64,000 nucleotides of DNA from Hyparrhenia diplandra (GCA_015847255.1 JADLZK010013198.1:62001-126000), one strand, 5' to 3'. Shown: positions 33,537 through 46,529, numbered from the stretch's first letter. The notes: generated by a model from the letters alone, not told the origin. Numbers and translations are program-made.

Positions 33537-34342
33537 GGCCCGTTTGGATGTCCGTATTGAAGCCCGGGAATTGAATTGGAAATGATAGGCCCGAATTCCA
33601 TGTGTTTGGATGGCCATGGCATTGAAGTCGAGAACCGGGCATGTTTCCGCGGCATTCGATTCAATGAGCGCAAAGACAAACACAATACCGAGTAGAATTG
33701 ATGGAACGAGTCCCTTCCCTTCTCCCTTCCGCCCGTCCATCACCTCCACGTCACACCCTAGGTCGGCGCGCCGCCAACTGCGGTGCCTCCCGCTAGGAGC
33801 CGCCTCCTCCCCCCCGCCGGATCCGACCGAACCCCTCCACCCCCGCGCCCTCCGCCCTCCTCGCCTCCCTACCCCGCCCCTCAAACATTCCGCACCGCAC
33901 GGCGGCCCTCCACCGCCCCTTTCGCGGCGGCGGCCGCGCGCGCCCTCCATGGGCTACCTCCCCGGGTGCCGCGGGGCCCCTCCATGGCCATCCTCAAGGC
34001 GGCGGCGCCCCTCCAGAATGACGACACCGCCTTCCACCAACAACGGAAGTCTTCCTTGGTGTTCATACCCATGGCAGCTGCGATGGCCTTAAGCGGTGGA
34101 AACACGGGGCGATGGCGGCACATGCCCCACATGGATGGCCCGATCGATGTTGTTAGCACTCAATGCCATGGTGTGAACATCCAAACACGATCGGTATTCG
34201 CGAGCTCCTTCGATTCCATCCGGCAATTTGATGTACATCCAAACAATGGCTTTGGTATTGTAACCCAATACCAATACTACTCGATTTGGTATTCAAGCCA
34301 ATTCAATGCCAAGGACTCCAATATCGACATCCAAACGGAGCC
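33537..34342. mobile_element. PIF/Harbinger-like non-autonomous element
   Basis: The left end GGCCCGTTTGGATGTCCG and the right end (complement GGCTCCGTTTGGATGTCG) form imperfect inverted repeats of about 26 bases. They are flanked by TAA at 33534-33536 and 34343-34345, the duplication typical of PIF/Harbinger (Tourist) elements. The 806-base body is GC-rich in the middle and has no transposase. It is inserted just after the third zinc knuckle of the gag above. Confidence 0.88.
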
Positions 34343-34345
34343 TAA

Positions 34346-34480
34346 GCCTATTTCAATTGATAATGATACTATGCTTAGAAAGGATGACAATGGTACCTCT
34401 TCGGCTACTATTGCAAAACATCCCACTACTCATACTAAGGCTTTGCCTAAGTATGTTGCACCTAACTTCTGAGAGGACCC
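34346..34480 (+). pseudogene. Gag tail downstream of the PIF-like element
   Basis: The frame continues the knuckle protein (PKPISIDNDTMLRKDDNG, ALPKYVAPNF) to a stop near 34472, showing that the PIF-like element split one gag ORF. Confidence 0.6.
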
Positions 34481-37400
34481 AAACAAGTTTGGGTACCATC
34501 AACAAGTGGATGATTGTTTGTAGGTACCATGGCATTGGAGACTTGATTCAATTGAATTCATATTGTTCATCATTTTATTGAGTCAAGTAATGAAGCTTGG
34601 TGCTATTATATCCCAATGCCAAGTCGGGACAAGTGAAGTCCAAATGAGCTACAACATACAAGTGGAATGATCCTAGTTGTGGTGATTTATTGGATATTTG
34701 AAAGCTTGCAAATAATTTGAGTTGAAGCTTGCTATTGGATGATCATGAGCTATAAAGGTATACTTCTAGTTGATCATACATATTTGGGTGCATATGAGTT
34801 GATTGAATTGGATATATATGCATATGTTGCTTGCTAAGAGATGCTTGAATGGATTCAATGCTTAGAAGTCAAATTTGAGTTGGTTTGAATGGATATGATC
34901 ATGAGATGACATTTAGTAGGTGATTTCAATGGATATATGTCTTAGAGAGTATTCAAACAAGTTTGCATCAAGTTTGATTCAAATTGTTTTTGAAGCATAG
35001 CTCAATTGCTCAAATCTGTCCACAATACAAAAATCTGAGTGAGCTGTGACCTTAATCATGTTTGGATGACCAAATCTTATTGGAATGGCTTGAAAGTTGG
35101 TATGCCTGCTCAATACTTATGGTAGAAGTTGCTGTAAAACTTTCGTGATGAAAAGATAAGGGATACTTCGGTTTTGGAGTGGAACTTGTCAACCATGATG
35201 CAGCAGTTTTCAGCATGTAGTAGTGTGGGAAGATGTGAAATCTGGTAGCAATCTAGAAGGACTATGAAGCTCAAATTTTTATGGCTGCTAGATGACTTAG
35301 TGTTGCACATCTCCACCAAATTTTGTGGCATTTCAACATGTACATTGTGAGTTATGGACTATTCTTTGAGATGCACAAAATCTGCCAGAAAAAGTGACAA
35401 ATATTGGTTTGATCTAGAGTCACTTTGATTGAAAGGTCCTCAAGTTGGAATCATAATTATAAGTGTTTGAGGCACCTAAGTTTGGTTTTGGATTGAGTTA
35501 GAAGCATGACAAGCAATGAGTACAAAAGCCAATGATTTGGGGAGTGTACATTGTACACCTTTGGTACTCAAGTTGGAGATCAAGACCAAGCTCAAGATGG
35601 AGAGACAAGTTTGAGTTCAAATGATCATCATATCTCTTCAAGAAGAAAGAAAAGGACTTAAAGAAGATCTCAAGTTTACTCATCATATCAAGTCCATCAC
35701 TTGGATCAATCAATCAAATTCAAGTCAAGTGAGTGTCAAGGATACTTCTTGGTGAGATCACTTCTCCCTAGAGAGGGCGTGCCGCCCATGAGTGGGATTG
35801 ACAAGTTGGGATGCTTGGAGGGGCCAACATGGAAGTGATGATCTAGGGATATTCAAGATGCTTAGTTGAAGAAATCAAAAGGATTGATCAATAAGAAGAA
35901 AGCAAGCAACACCCAAGTAGAGAGATATGCAATGCAAGATTCAAGTGGTATTCTCTCATGCAAGCAAAGATAAAAAAGAAAGCAAGCCAACCACAACAAG
36001 AAGTGCACTTGATCATTAGTGGTTCTCATTTTATATGGGTGAAGCATGGTATTCATATTGGTATATTTGGTCTTCACCAAGCTATCTTATTGGACTTCAC
36101 ATTGCTATATGGAGAGAAATTGGAATCATATTGACTATCCTCTACTCCAAGATAGCAAAGGTATCATTGTAATGTGCATGATCATTTCATCCCTTACTAG
36201 TATGCGGTTAGTGCATATAGTACATTCTTAATAGGGTCATGCATGACAAATGAAAGTTTTAAATTCATTACTACCACTATTGCTTGAATGATTATATGAT
36301 CTAGTGGTTTGTATATGAATTTGTTCATGAGCTAGTGATCCCAAGTACTTGATCTATTTTGGATTGCTCACAAGTGACAAGTAGAACATTGGCAAGATAA
36401 CCCTTATATAAGGTGTGAAGAAGCTTGTCATTGGATCAAATCGGACTTGGAAGCTTTGGCAAGTCTTTTTTAGTTCAAGTCAACAAGAAAGAAGCTTATG
36501 GAAACAATCTAGTTCAAGAATTGGCTACAATTGACAAATCATTTCAAGTGGCATCCACATTGCAAGTTGCAAGAATCGGTGGTTCCACAAGTGATCCTCA
36601 ACTTTAAGTGATCAATTCAACTCAAGGAAGCTACCCTCACCAACAAGGATTCAATTGGATTGACATATGCTTTTGACATAGGGGAGGTGCCCCACCTCAA
36701 GATCAAGGTTAAGGATTCTACAAGTGACCTACATGTGGCATTTCTAGGTGGTTTTCATGCTTCCACATGTGAGAGTTACAAGTGGTGTCGTTCCAACATA
36801 TGGTGGTGTCCATCAAAATGAAGATTCAAGACTCAACCATCTATCCCTAGTCACACCCTTTGTATCAAAAAGAGGCATACCTTTTATGGAAATTGATGAC
36901 AAAGGGGAGAGATTGGAACAAAGATATGAACATGGGGAGAATGGAACATGGACATGGACCATGAGGGAGCAAGATTAGAGGAGGATCAAAATCAAAATTC
37001 TTGGACATATGAGAAGCACACAAGTTGGGGGAGCAAGCTCATGAACTTGTTTGATTGCATTTGATATGTGCATATTCATGTGCTTGCTTGCATTTGCATA
37101 AGTTTTTAAATTTTATATGCAATGCTTGTGTGGTGTATGCTAGTTATAGAACTTGCTTGATGATGTGGTAACTAGCATGCATAGGTTGTAGCTAGACATA
37201 TTTATGCTTCATGAAAATCAAGTGCCATTACATATAATGTTGATCTCACATGGTATCTTGAGTTTTGATGTATGTCTAGTTACATGGATGATGCTAAGGA
37301 TGAACTTCAAATTTGCAACTCCGATTGGTATCACACTTCAAAGGTTTATCCTATATACCTTAGCATCACTTTGTAGTGTTAACCCTCCCAAAATTTTCAT

Positions 37401-37628
37401 ATTTATGTATGTGTGCAAACCTTGAATTCAAATCAATTGGGCACACATATAGGGGAGTTACCACTACCAAGTCGGGGTTTTATGGTGCTTATCCAAATCT
37501 TGACATTGTGCTTAAATGTTGGATAAGTGACATAAAATCCAAACCAAGTTAGCAATTTATACTTGTATGAAGTGCTAGCTTGAATTTATTCTTCAATTCC
37601 ATATCTTTGTAGTGTTGCCATCAATTAC
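34481..37628. other. Long AT-rich non-coding interior of the gag-only element
   Basis: About 3.1 kb lie between gag and the polypurine tract without RT, integrase, RNase H or protease motifs in any frame. This is the conserved non-coding body expected of large retrotransposon derivatives. The short frames present show no domain. Confidence 0.7.
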
Positions 37629-37643
37629 AAAAAAGGGGGAGAT
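37629..37643 (+). promoter_or_regulatory. Polypurine tract of the gag-only element
   Basis: AAAAAAGGGGGAGA directly precedes the TGAAAGG start of the 3' LTR, the plus-strand priming site. Confidence 0.85.
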
Positions 37644-39893
37644 TGAAAGGTCCCTTGTGGTTTTTGGTAATTGAGTGTCAACATTAGGTGAACTAATAAT
37701 GTGTGATTGAGATAATACACAGGAGATTAGTTCACATGTGATAATGCAATGGAGGAGCTTTATTGCATATGAGACATGACATCGAGTCATGTGACCAAGG
37801 TCGTGAAGATCAAGACAAGGCTTGGCTTGATGGACGAGGTTGCAAGTGTGAAGGGCAAGTCGAGGCAGTGAAGCGATGGACCGCGAGGCGGTGAAGCTTT
37901 AGGCAAGACTTGGCGCCGACGGACCGACGCAAGCGGTGGTGAAGAGCAAGTGAGGTCAAGATCGATGGACCAATAGTGTCACATGATGATATGAAGTGGA
38001 TCATATCATTTGGTGATCGTGTTGGTGCATGTGTTGCATCGGCACTTGGAGATGGAGCGGAATGGAAATGCGCAAGGCAAAGGTATAACCTATAGGGCAT
38101 TTCATTTCGCCGGTCATTGGTGCTTAGAGAAGTTTATGACCCGAATTTAGGATAGATGGCCGTACTATCAAGAGAGGCAAACTTGTTTGCATATCGGTCA
38201 TCTAGTGCCACTTGAGCGATCTAACTTTGCGATGTGTTAGGATCGAGTGGCGTGGTAAGAGCAAGAGAAAATCCTTTGAAAATGATTGTGAAAAATGCTA
38301 ACACACATGCACATGGTGATGTACACTTGGTGGTGTTGGCACATTTGCAAAGGAGAAGTTGTTTCGGTGTTTCTCGGACACCGGACTGCTCTTAGAGTGG
38401 AATACTGCTTTGATCCATTGTGAGTTGGATCAAGTAACCATGTGGGTTGTGTAGCCCTCTGAGTAAGCTTTCCATAGAGTCCAAGATCATCGAAAAATGG
38501 AGTTCGGATGAAGGAGATATCGCCGTTTTACCGAAAGCAAGTGTGGTCCGACGGGCGCGGTGACCGGACGCACGATGGCGCGACCGACGCGACCGGACCG
38601 GAGGCTCCGTCGCTGCGTGTCGGCAGAGCTCTCAGTAGCCTAAATTTTGCCAGACGCGATCGGACGCTTATGACCGGGACTCGCGACCAGGACTCGCCTG
38701 GTGAGTCCGGGTCGGCACGCCCCGGCCGCCGTGCAAAACGTGGTTTGGACCCCAACGGCTCTGTTTGGCTTGGGGGCTATAAATAGAGGATGTGGTCGGC
38801 CATGGCAGGTGCTTAGCACCTTGGGGACTTTGTGTCCATGCTTGAGAGTGCTTGAGAGCCCTCCCACTCACTTGTGATTGATAGAGTTCATCCAAATCAA
38901 AGTGAGGAGTGATTCTAGTGCATTCGCGTTGGGAGATCGCATTCGTGGCACTAGGTGATCATGTTGCAAGCCGGTGTGCTTGTTGCTCTTGGAGGTTGCC
39001 ACCTCCTAGACGGCTTGGTGGCAAGAGACTTCGTGAAGCACGCAACGGAGATTGTGTGGTGCCCGAAGGGAGGATTTGTGAGAGGTTCGTGCTCACCTCG
39101 CGGGGATCGTGAAGAGCGACACTACTAGAGCGTGTCGGTGAGTACCTCCCTTGTGCGTGTGGTGTCTTGCGGTGCCTTGAGAGGCTCACTTGAGAGTGGT
39201 GTCTTGCGGTGCCTTACGGGGCGTGCCTTGAGGGGCAAGTGATCGGAGAATCACACCGAAGAACCATCTAGGTGAAACACCAAAGGAACCACCCAAGGTG
39301 TTGGTCGACACAACGAGGAGTAGGGGAAGTTGGCAAGCTTCCCGATACCTGGGTGAAGAAATCACCGGTGTCAACTTGTCTACTCTTCTCGGTGGTTTGC
39401 ATTCTCCAAATCACAAGCTTTGTATTTACATTCATATATACCTTGTGCCTGTGCTTGTGCTTGTGCTTGTGGAGTAGCTCTTGCAATTACTAGCTTGTGT
39501 AGCTTGTTAGTTGCTTTGCTTTGTTTGTGTAGCTAAGTAATTTGAGCCTTTGGGTTAGGCGTGTGTCGCCTTGTCCTTAGTGCATCTAGTGACCTTAGGA
39601 TTGGCTTTGTGCTTTTGCTCATTAGAATTGTGTAGGAGCTCACCTTGCTTGAAGTACTAGTGCATAGGTTTGTGTGACCTTGCAATAGAAACGGTTAGGA
39701 GCTCAAGCTAGGCTTATCACCTCATTTGCTTTGTGTAGGATCTTTTGTGAGGTGATTTAGAGTCATAGCTAGAGGGGTGAAGTCTTGGCTAAACGAATAG
39801 TTTTAATTCGCATTATATTTGTTTAGCCTGGGCGCAATTAGTTTTAGAAAGGACTATTCACCCCCCCCTCTAGTCCCCATCTCGAGCCCTACA
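37644..39893 (+). repeat. 3' LTR of the gag-only element
   Basis: It starts TGAAAGGTCCCTTG and ends GAGCCCTACA, followed by the ATTAC duplication. It matches 29526-31722 end to end. Confidence 0.92.
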
Positions 39894-39898
39894 ATTAC

Positions 39899-40300
39899 TT
39901 ACTTGGTAATGTATGTCATGTTTATACTGATCACAAGAGTTTGAAGTATATTTTCACTCAAGAGGAGTTGAACATGAGGCGAGAAGGTGGTTAGAGCTGA
40001 TAAAGGATTATAATATCGAAGTTACACTATCATCCCGCAAAGCCAATGTTGTTGCGGATGCTTTGAGCAGAAGTCGCATTGTTTGTCGACAAGTCGAATC
40101 TATGGAGGTTTTTCCTCCTATGCATCCGGCTATCCTATGTAATATTCAAGTGCGCGTAATGACACGGAGAGCAGAATTGTTGAGGGTCGAAGTGGATAAA
40201 GGAATCTCGCATATCAAGAAGAAGTTAGAGAAAGAGCCTAGTGATCATTTCCGAGTTGATGAGAGTGGAATTCTTTTGGTATGATGATCGCCTTGTCGTG
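39899..40300 (+). pseudogene. Gypsy-1 RNase H, 3' part, and integrase linker
   Basis: It resumes with YLLGNVCHVYTDHKSLKYIFTQ and LELIKDYNIEV, then ANVVADALSR at about 40040-40072. Frames are broken. It is contiguous in protein order with 29251-29525. Confidence 0.8.
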
Positions 40301-41480
40301 CCAAGGGATCGAGAGCCGAGAGAACACAGATTCTAACAGAGGCTCACTCATCAAAGATAACAATTCACCCCGGTAGTAACAAGATGTATCGGGACTTGAG
40401 AACCAGATTACGGTGGACAAAGATGAGAAAGGAGATTCTTCGCACACGTGGCTAGATGTGACAATTCCGCAGAGTTAAAGCTATTCATATGAAGACTGCA
40501 GGATTGTTGCAAACCATTGCCAATTCCTCGATTGGAAATGGGATGAGATTACTATGGATCTCGATCGTTGGTTTGCCACATACCCGGAGGGATTTGATTC
40601 CATTTGGGTGATTGTGGATCGCTTAACCAAAGTTGCTCATTTCATTCCGATTAATATAAGCTACGAACCCCACCAATACGCAGAGCTATACATTGCTATG
40701 GATCTGATCGTTGGTTTGCCACATACCCAGGAGGGGATTTGATTCCATTTGGGTGATTGTGGATCGCTTAACCAAAGTTGCTCATTTCATTCCGATTAAT
40801 ATAAGCTACTTAACCCCACCAATACTGTGAGCTATACATTGCCCACGTACTTCGTTTGCACGGGGTACCTAAATCGATAGTGTCGGATCGTGGATCCAGT
40901 TGGACCAATCGGTTTTGGGAGAGTTTGCAAGACGCCCTAGGTACCAAACTACTTCATAGTTCTCGCTTATCATCCACAAAACCATGCCAAACAGTAACGA
41001 GTGAACCAAATACTAGAAGATATGCTAAGGGCATGTGTGTTGTCAGCAAAAGGTTCTTGGGACAAGTGGTTGCCATATGCAGAGTTTTCATACAATAATA
41101 GTTATCAAGCTAGTATTCAGATGGTGCCTTTTGAAGCATTGTATGGGAGGAAATGTAGAACACCTCTGAACTGGATAGAGACAGGAGAACGACCCTACTA
41201 TGGAATTGATCTAATAGATGAAGCCGAAAGCAGAAAGTAAGAGTGATAAAGCAAAACATGAAGGCAGCCCAAGACCGCCAAAAGAGTTATGCCGATCAGC
41301 GTAGGGAAACCCATTAGGTTCAGTGTTGGTGACTTTGTTTATTTGAAGGTGTCACCAATGAAACGAGTACAACGTTTTGGAGCAAAGAGAAAGTTAGCGC
41401 CCTAGGTTCGTAGGCCCCTATAAAATTATTGCCACTAAGGGAGAAGTAGCGTATCGATTTGCAGTTGCCCCAGGAGATGA
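40301..41480 (+). pseudogene. Gypsy-1 integrase (degenerate)
   Basis: It begins with a zinc-binding-region remnant (EAHSSKITIHPGSNKMYRDLR). The integrase core follows, with TMDLDR and FDSIWVIVDRLTKVAHFIPI (40588-40647), HGVPKSIVSDRGSSWTNRFW (40859-40915) and AEFSYNNSYQASIQM with PFEALYGRKCRTPLNW (41080-41175). GDFVYLKVSPM belongs to the C-terminal domain. Numerous frameshifts and an internal tandem duplication make it dead. Confidence 0.85.
40555..40842 (+). repeat. ~143-base tandem duplication within the integrase core
   Basis: The segment from ATGGATCTCGATCGTTGG at 40555 to CATTGCT at 40697 repeats at 40698-40842 with few changes, duplicating the DSIWVIVDRLTK block. Confidence 0.9.
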
Positions 41481-41795
41481 GAAGAATTTTCGATGTCTTT
41501 CACGTGTCACAATTGAAGAAATGTCTGAGAGTTCCTGAGGAGCGAGTGTCAACCCGAAATGTCAAAATTGATCAAGATTTAACCTATTATGAGAGTCCAG
41601 TAAAAGTGCTAGACACCAAGGAAAGAGCCACTAGAGGCAAGGTAGTGAAGCAATACAAGATCCTTTGGGCAAATCATGGAGAGAATGATGCAACATAGGA
41701 GACGGATGAGTATCTTCCGAGGAATTATCCACGCTTTTATAAAGAATGGTTGGTTTCGCCGAATCTCGGGACGAGATTCTTTTAGGGGAAAGATT
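41481..41795 (+). pseudogene. Gypsy-1 pol 3' end and polypurine tract
   Basis: It contains the C-terminal integrase blocks RIFDVFHVSQLKKCL (41480-41526) and a PRNYPRFYKEW-like tail (41717-41750), then CTCGGGACGAGATTC and the purine tract TTTAGGGGAAAGATT immediately before the LTR. Confidence 0.75.
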
Positions 41796-43342
41796 TGTAA
41801 CACCCTAGGTGTTAAGCATCTTGAAAGCATGAGCATTTGCATATCATGATCATCATTTCATGCATAAGCATGTTGATAGTAGCATTTACTTTGTTTTGAC
41901 TCCATTTCATGCTTGGTTGATCTAGCTACTATAGGATCTTAGCTATAATGATGTTTTGGACCTAGATTGTGCCTAGATATATTTTTGACATAATTTAGGA
42001 CCATGTTTGAGCTTGAGTTTCAATTTAGAAATTTTATTTTAAATCTGCCCTAGAGGTCAAACCTCTTTGAGTCATTTTGAAACTCCTTTCAAAAGTGCTT
42101 GATAGAGTGGTTTCTAGCAAAAAGTTTCTATAGATGAAATGTAGTACTTTTTATGTAGAACAAATGATCTTTTATGAGTTTCTTGTGAAAAGGTTTGGAA
42201 ATGGTTCAAATAGTGCCCAACAGTTTGGGTCAAATTTGAGTTCAATTCAAACTCTGTTTTGAATGGTTTGAGTTGACCTTGCTGTTTTTTTAATTTTTAT
42301 ATCCAAATCTAGGCCGAATTAGAACAAGTTCATATTGAGTGTTTTGTAGCTTATGAAATTCTCTACAAAGTTGATGTTTTGACGTTTTCCAAATTCTGCA
42401 CGAATCTCGACGCACAGGCCAAAAACCAGGGCTGACTCAGAAAACAGGGGAGGGGGGACCTATCGGCGGCTCGTCGGCCGGCATTGCGGGGCGACGTGGC
42501 CACCGGCGCGCGCGCCGATGTACGGCTCGGGCAGCCGCGTCCACTCACCCACGCGCCTTAAAAACCGCATCCCACGCCCTGCCTAACCCTAGCCTCACTC
42601 CCCGAGCCGCCGCCACCCACTCCACTTTCAGCGCAGAAACGCAGCCGCCCCGTATGAGCTCCGCCGCCAGCGTTCGCCGTCGCCGCCACGCCAATCCACC
42701 CCAAACTGAATCCCTAGCACCGCCATGAGCTGCTCTACCTAAAGCCAGTGTCGAATCGAGGTGAGGACCGAGGTATCGAACCCTAACTTGCCGCGCCGCC
42801 GCCGCTCGGGGCGAGTCCGTCCGCCAGCATGGCCGCGTTGGGGCAAGCTCACGCCGAGCTCGTAGATCGAGTTTAGGCCGCTTTCGTGTTTTAGAGTCGC
42901 CTAGAGGTGCTTGAGGTCTCGAGCTAGGTGGTTGAGTAGATCCGCCACCATTCGCGGGACGCGTCCATCGCCGCGACGCTGATGCCCGCGGCGCCCGCCC
43001 TACGCTGCTGTTCGCTTTCTCACCGCCGTTGCTTTCCGTTGAGCTTGAAATGGCTTTTGCATGTCCTAGTTGGGTCAAGAGGAGTCGAGAACGGGGCTTG
43101 GTTCGTCCCTGCCGAGCACCGGCACGGCCGGTCCGCCGCCCCGTCCGCCGCCGCGGCGCGCCGCCGCCGCACGTCGTCGCCGCGTCGTTTTAGCCGGTTT
43201 CAAATCGCGAACCATGGGCACCTATGAGTCCGCCTCGCCGAGTAGAGTCGAATGGTATAGCTGGTTGCGCGATTTGGTCATCGCCCGGCGAAGATCCGCC
43301 GCACCCGCCGCTGCGCTCGCTTTCAAGGTCGCCCGACATGCG
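41796..43342 (+). mobile_element. 3' LTR of Gypsy-1, truncated
   Basis: It starts TGTAACACCCTAGG at 41796 and follows the 5' LTR for about 1.55 kb to GACATGCG near 43342, where sequence switches abruptly to a BAHD 3' end. The original right flank and target duplication are lost. Confidence 0.88.
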
Positions 43343-43495
43343 CCAGCAATTCTTGTTTATGCCAAGTTATCGTCCGGTTGACGGTCTCATCTACATCTTA
43401 CCGCCTCGCTCCCTTCGGCGACGGAGCGTGGAAGCGCAGGTGTCTCTTTTCAGCCGCGCCATGGCCGCCTTCAAGGACCACGCTACTCGTTTTAG
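43343..43495 (+). pseudogene. BAHD C-terminal fragment (last ~50 codons)
   Basis: It encodes the part after DFGGG (QQFLFMPSYRPVDG, LIYILP, VEAQVSLFS, MAAFKDH) equivalent to residues 399-448 of copy C. Indels in the GC-rich middle shift the frame briefly and alter the last codons, so the original TAG at 43493-43495 is out of frame. There is no upstream half: Gypsy-1 LTR sequence precedes it. Confidence 0.88.
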
Positions 43496-45211
43496 ACCGG
43501 TCTCATTAGAGAGTTTCACTTTGTTGTTTCCAAAGTTGCCGTGTCATGATAATGAAATAAAACGGGAATGAAATTCCCTCTCTCTCAATACAAAGTTTCA
43601 TTTAGAGTTTTAAAACCATTTAATTATAGATGGCCAAAAGCGGGCGCCCAGGCACGGCACTAGCACGCTTTAGGCACGGCACGGCCGGGCGCGGCGGCTG
43701 TAGTGCCCGTGCGCTCGCGTGCGCGTGCGGCATCCCGCCTGCACGGCCCTATCGGAGGTTAAGCCCGGTCGCCCTGCGGCCGCAGGCACGACGGGCCCGT
43801 TGAGGCCGCGGCCGCCCGTCGCCGCCGAGTCGCGAGACGCGCCGCCACCACGTTGTTGTCGTTGTAAAAGCCAAGCATGGCTGCCTTCTGGTTGTTGTCG
43901 CGGCGCCGCCTCCCCGCCGCCCTAAGCTCGCTGTTGTCGCACCACCTTTTTGCGCAAGGGTGGTGAGGCCGCGGCGCCTTCCTACACGCCGCCGTGGGCG
44001 AGGCCGCACGCGCGACCTGACCAAGCGCGCCGCGGCGAGGCCGGGCGCAGCGACGGCGCCACCGGGACGAGGCCGCACGAGCCATGGGGGAGATGAGGTG
44101 GATAAGGCCAGTGAGAGGATGACGGCGACGAGAGGGACGGGTTGTGTCCTTGCGTAAGACTATCCGCACTCATATTCCTCTATTTACTTACTCTACTAGT
44201 ATAGTGCCCGTGCGTTGACACGGTTTCATTTAAGAAATACACTTAAAAACAACCTGACACTATCTACAACTAATATAGTGCTCATGTTCGATAGCCTATT
44301 CTGAAATTGATTTCAGATTACATGCATTTTCTTTCCAAAGTTATCTTTTTTGTCATAAGGAGAAAATGCAAATCTGAATTCTGTGAAAAAAATTATGGTT
44401 ATGTACTTGTCGAAAAAAAAGAAATTAGGACCAAGTCACATAGTAATATAGAGGGAGTAGTATAGCAATACGTTTTGCGACAGAAACAGGAGCAGTGGAA
44501 AATCTGGAAATGCCGGCAGTAATAGATCCACTCATGGGTGATATTCACATTCAGAGTATGGTGCTTAGAGAATAGTGAAAATGTTTAGATCCAGATCGCC
44601 TGCAAACAAATACACCATCTCTATCTCAATTCAAGAAAACACCATATTGTAACCCTTCTGTGCAGAGTGCAAAAAAAAACATCAAATGACATGCTAATTG
44701 CTATCCAGTTGAATACAACGAGAATGTGGATGAAAACAAGTATGGCTCACGCTATATACACTGTACAACATGCTGGGAAATAAGTCCAACACTCTGATGT
44801 GAAGATATCGTTCCCAGTGTCTTGCATGTGTTTTTGTAAGTAATTAGTCAGCAACACAACATGCACTATGCTAAACCATTGGTTCATAAAGAGTATACTA
44901 CCACTATACCACAGCCCAATTGGACGTATGACCATTGGTTGGTAAAAATATCGAAAATGGCGTTGGACGGTTGGTCGGCATATCTTTGTAATAGACGATT
45001 GGGTCGTCATATCTTACAATTGCGGCTGAAGGTCGGTCGCTATTTTTATTTTCATTTAGCGTTGGACGGTCGGTCTGCATAGCTCATTTCTGTGTATATT
45101 GAATTGGGCCTGCCCCGCCATGACTTTAGCCCATTGGCGCTGAAATTTCGAGGACCCAACTAATTGACACTCCACAAAAGCCTCTCCTGTTTTTCCCCAA
45201 TCCCAGCCGCC
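43343..45211. repeat. Remnant of an additional duplicated unit (equals 15175-17057)
   Basis: From CCAGCAATTCTTG at 43343 to CCCAGCCGCC at 45211 the sequence copies the BAHD 3' end, the GC-rich repeat, the AT-rich spacer and the start of the inverted-repeat element. It is cut on the left inside the BAHD CDS and on the right inside the left inverted-repeat arm (starting about 44905), where it jumps back to the gag-N start of the next unit. Confidence 0.93.
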
Positions 45212-45355
45212 GGATGCAACCAACGACGTCAATCAAGTTAATACCCCAACCATCCTTGACATCACCATGGACGACATCTCGACTCCATCACCTGCAGCTG
45301 CCGAGGCGCTTGAGACGGCGCACGTGGCGCCACTGGTGGCGCTTGAAGATCTCTA
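45212..45355 (+). pseudogene. Gypsy-2 gag N-terminal scrap, second copy
   Basis: It repeats 10613-10757 and stays open through EALETAHVAPLVALEDL to a TAG at 45353-45355. It shows that the gag piece was already next to the BAHD unit before duplication. Confidence 0.7.
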
Positions 45356-46529
45356 GTTTAGTTTTGGCTAATTAGTGACATCCTTAGGACTAATCTCTCG
45401 ATGCTAAATGTTTGATTAGATTGTTGATTGGTCAAGGTATTGGTGGAGCATGGAGGTCATGGTAGAAGGATTGAGGTAATCCAAAAGATGATCAAGTGCT
45501 CACGTGGCGAGGAATTGCGATCGAGGTGATCAAATGGGCTCAAGGTGAAGGTATACCATTAAGGCCATTTTGATTTCACACTCAAGACACCATAGAGGGT
45601 GTGAGTGGTTTAGGATCGATAGTTGGACTACAAAGAGGGGAAAACGTCAGCAACATCGATCCTCATATGCCTCTAGGTTCAACAATCATATGCATGCATT
45701 ATTAACATAGAGAGCTAACCCGTCCTTCAAAATTGATTGTAAAAATGCTAACACACGAGCACATGGTGATGTACACATGGTCGTGTTGGCACATTTGGCG
45801 GGCGGTCGTGTTACCACCACCACTGCCCCTCCCCGTTGTGGCTGTGACAGTAGGTAATTGAATCATGACTAGTTTATCAGTGACAAAGTAATTTTAATAC
45901 CAACGTTGTTTGGCGCCGTTACTATTTAGGGATTGCATTAAGGAGTGTCAACAGTCGGGGGCGCGTGTGGGGGGGGTGGGGGAATCTTAAGCAGAGTGAG
46001 CCATTTTAATTTGAAAACTACACACGCCATTAGCCTGGCACACTGTTTAAAGTAGACAATATTAGGTTTGACCTCCTCGGCACGAGATCTTAAGCAGACT
46101 GAGCCATTTAATTTGATGGCAGCGTGAGATCTTAAGCAGAATCTGTTTTTCTAATGCCAGTGGCGTACATAGTCGTCTCATCGATCTAATCATCATAAAT
46201 TATACTTATTTTCAGTGTTTTCTTGCGCTAAGATTCCATTATTAGCACGCTGCCACACTAGCGTTACCATACTTTAACCTGGCACGATGTCTCAAGACAA
46301 ATTTTATTTCTAGCTTCCTGTGCTAATAAACTAGTGGCGCACTTAACTATGCGTCTTACGAGATAAGCACGTTTGGTTGACCTTCCCTCAGCCTGGCTCG
46401 TTGACCTGCATATTGAGATGCACATATCTGAGTACTTAAAAGTTAAGAACATGGGACTTTGTACCGTTAGGGGTACATGAACATGAACCGGGTTGCAATG
46501 TAGGATAACTACACAAACCTTTTTGTTAT
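45356..46529. other. Spacer before the second LINE copy
   Basis: This is the second copy of 10751-11934: the LTR-related fragment with TGCTAACACACGAGCACATGG at about 45745 and the three ATCTTAAGCAG motifs. No gene is seen. Confidence 0.5.

Larger units (their letters stand above)
29526..39893 (+). mobile_element. Gag-only LTR retrotransposon (LARD-like), full length
   Basis: Two LTRs (29526-31722 and 37644-39893) flank a 5.9 kb interior with a primer-binding site, a gag remnant and a polypurine tract. The element is bracketed by the 5-base duplication ATTAC at 29521-29525 and 39894-39898, inside the RNase H codons of Gypsy-1. No protease, RT or integrase is visible, so it must have depended on another element. 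The gag resembles a group often annotated as unclassified retrotransposon protein in grass genomes. Confidence 0.92.

Noticed and set aside
33783..34472. 229-residue open frame as a gene
   Set aside because: It starts inside the GC-rich PIF-like element and runs through its right end into gag; the N-terminal half is Pro/Arg low complexity.
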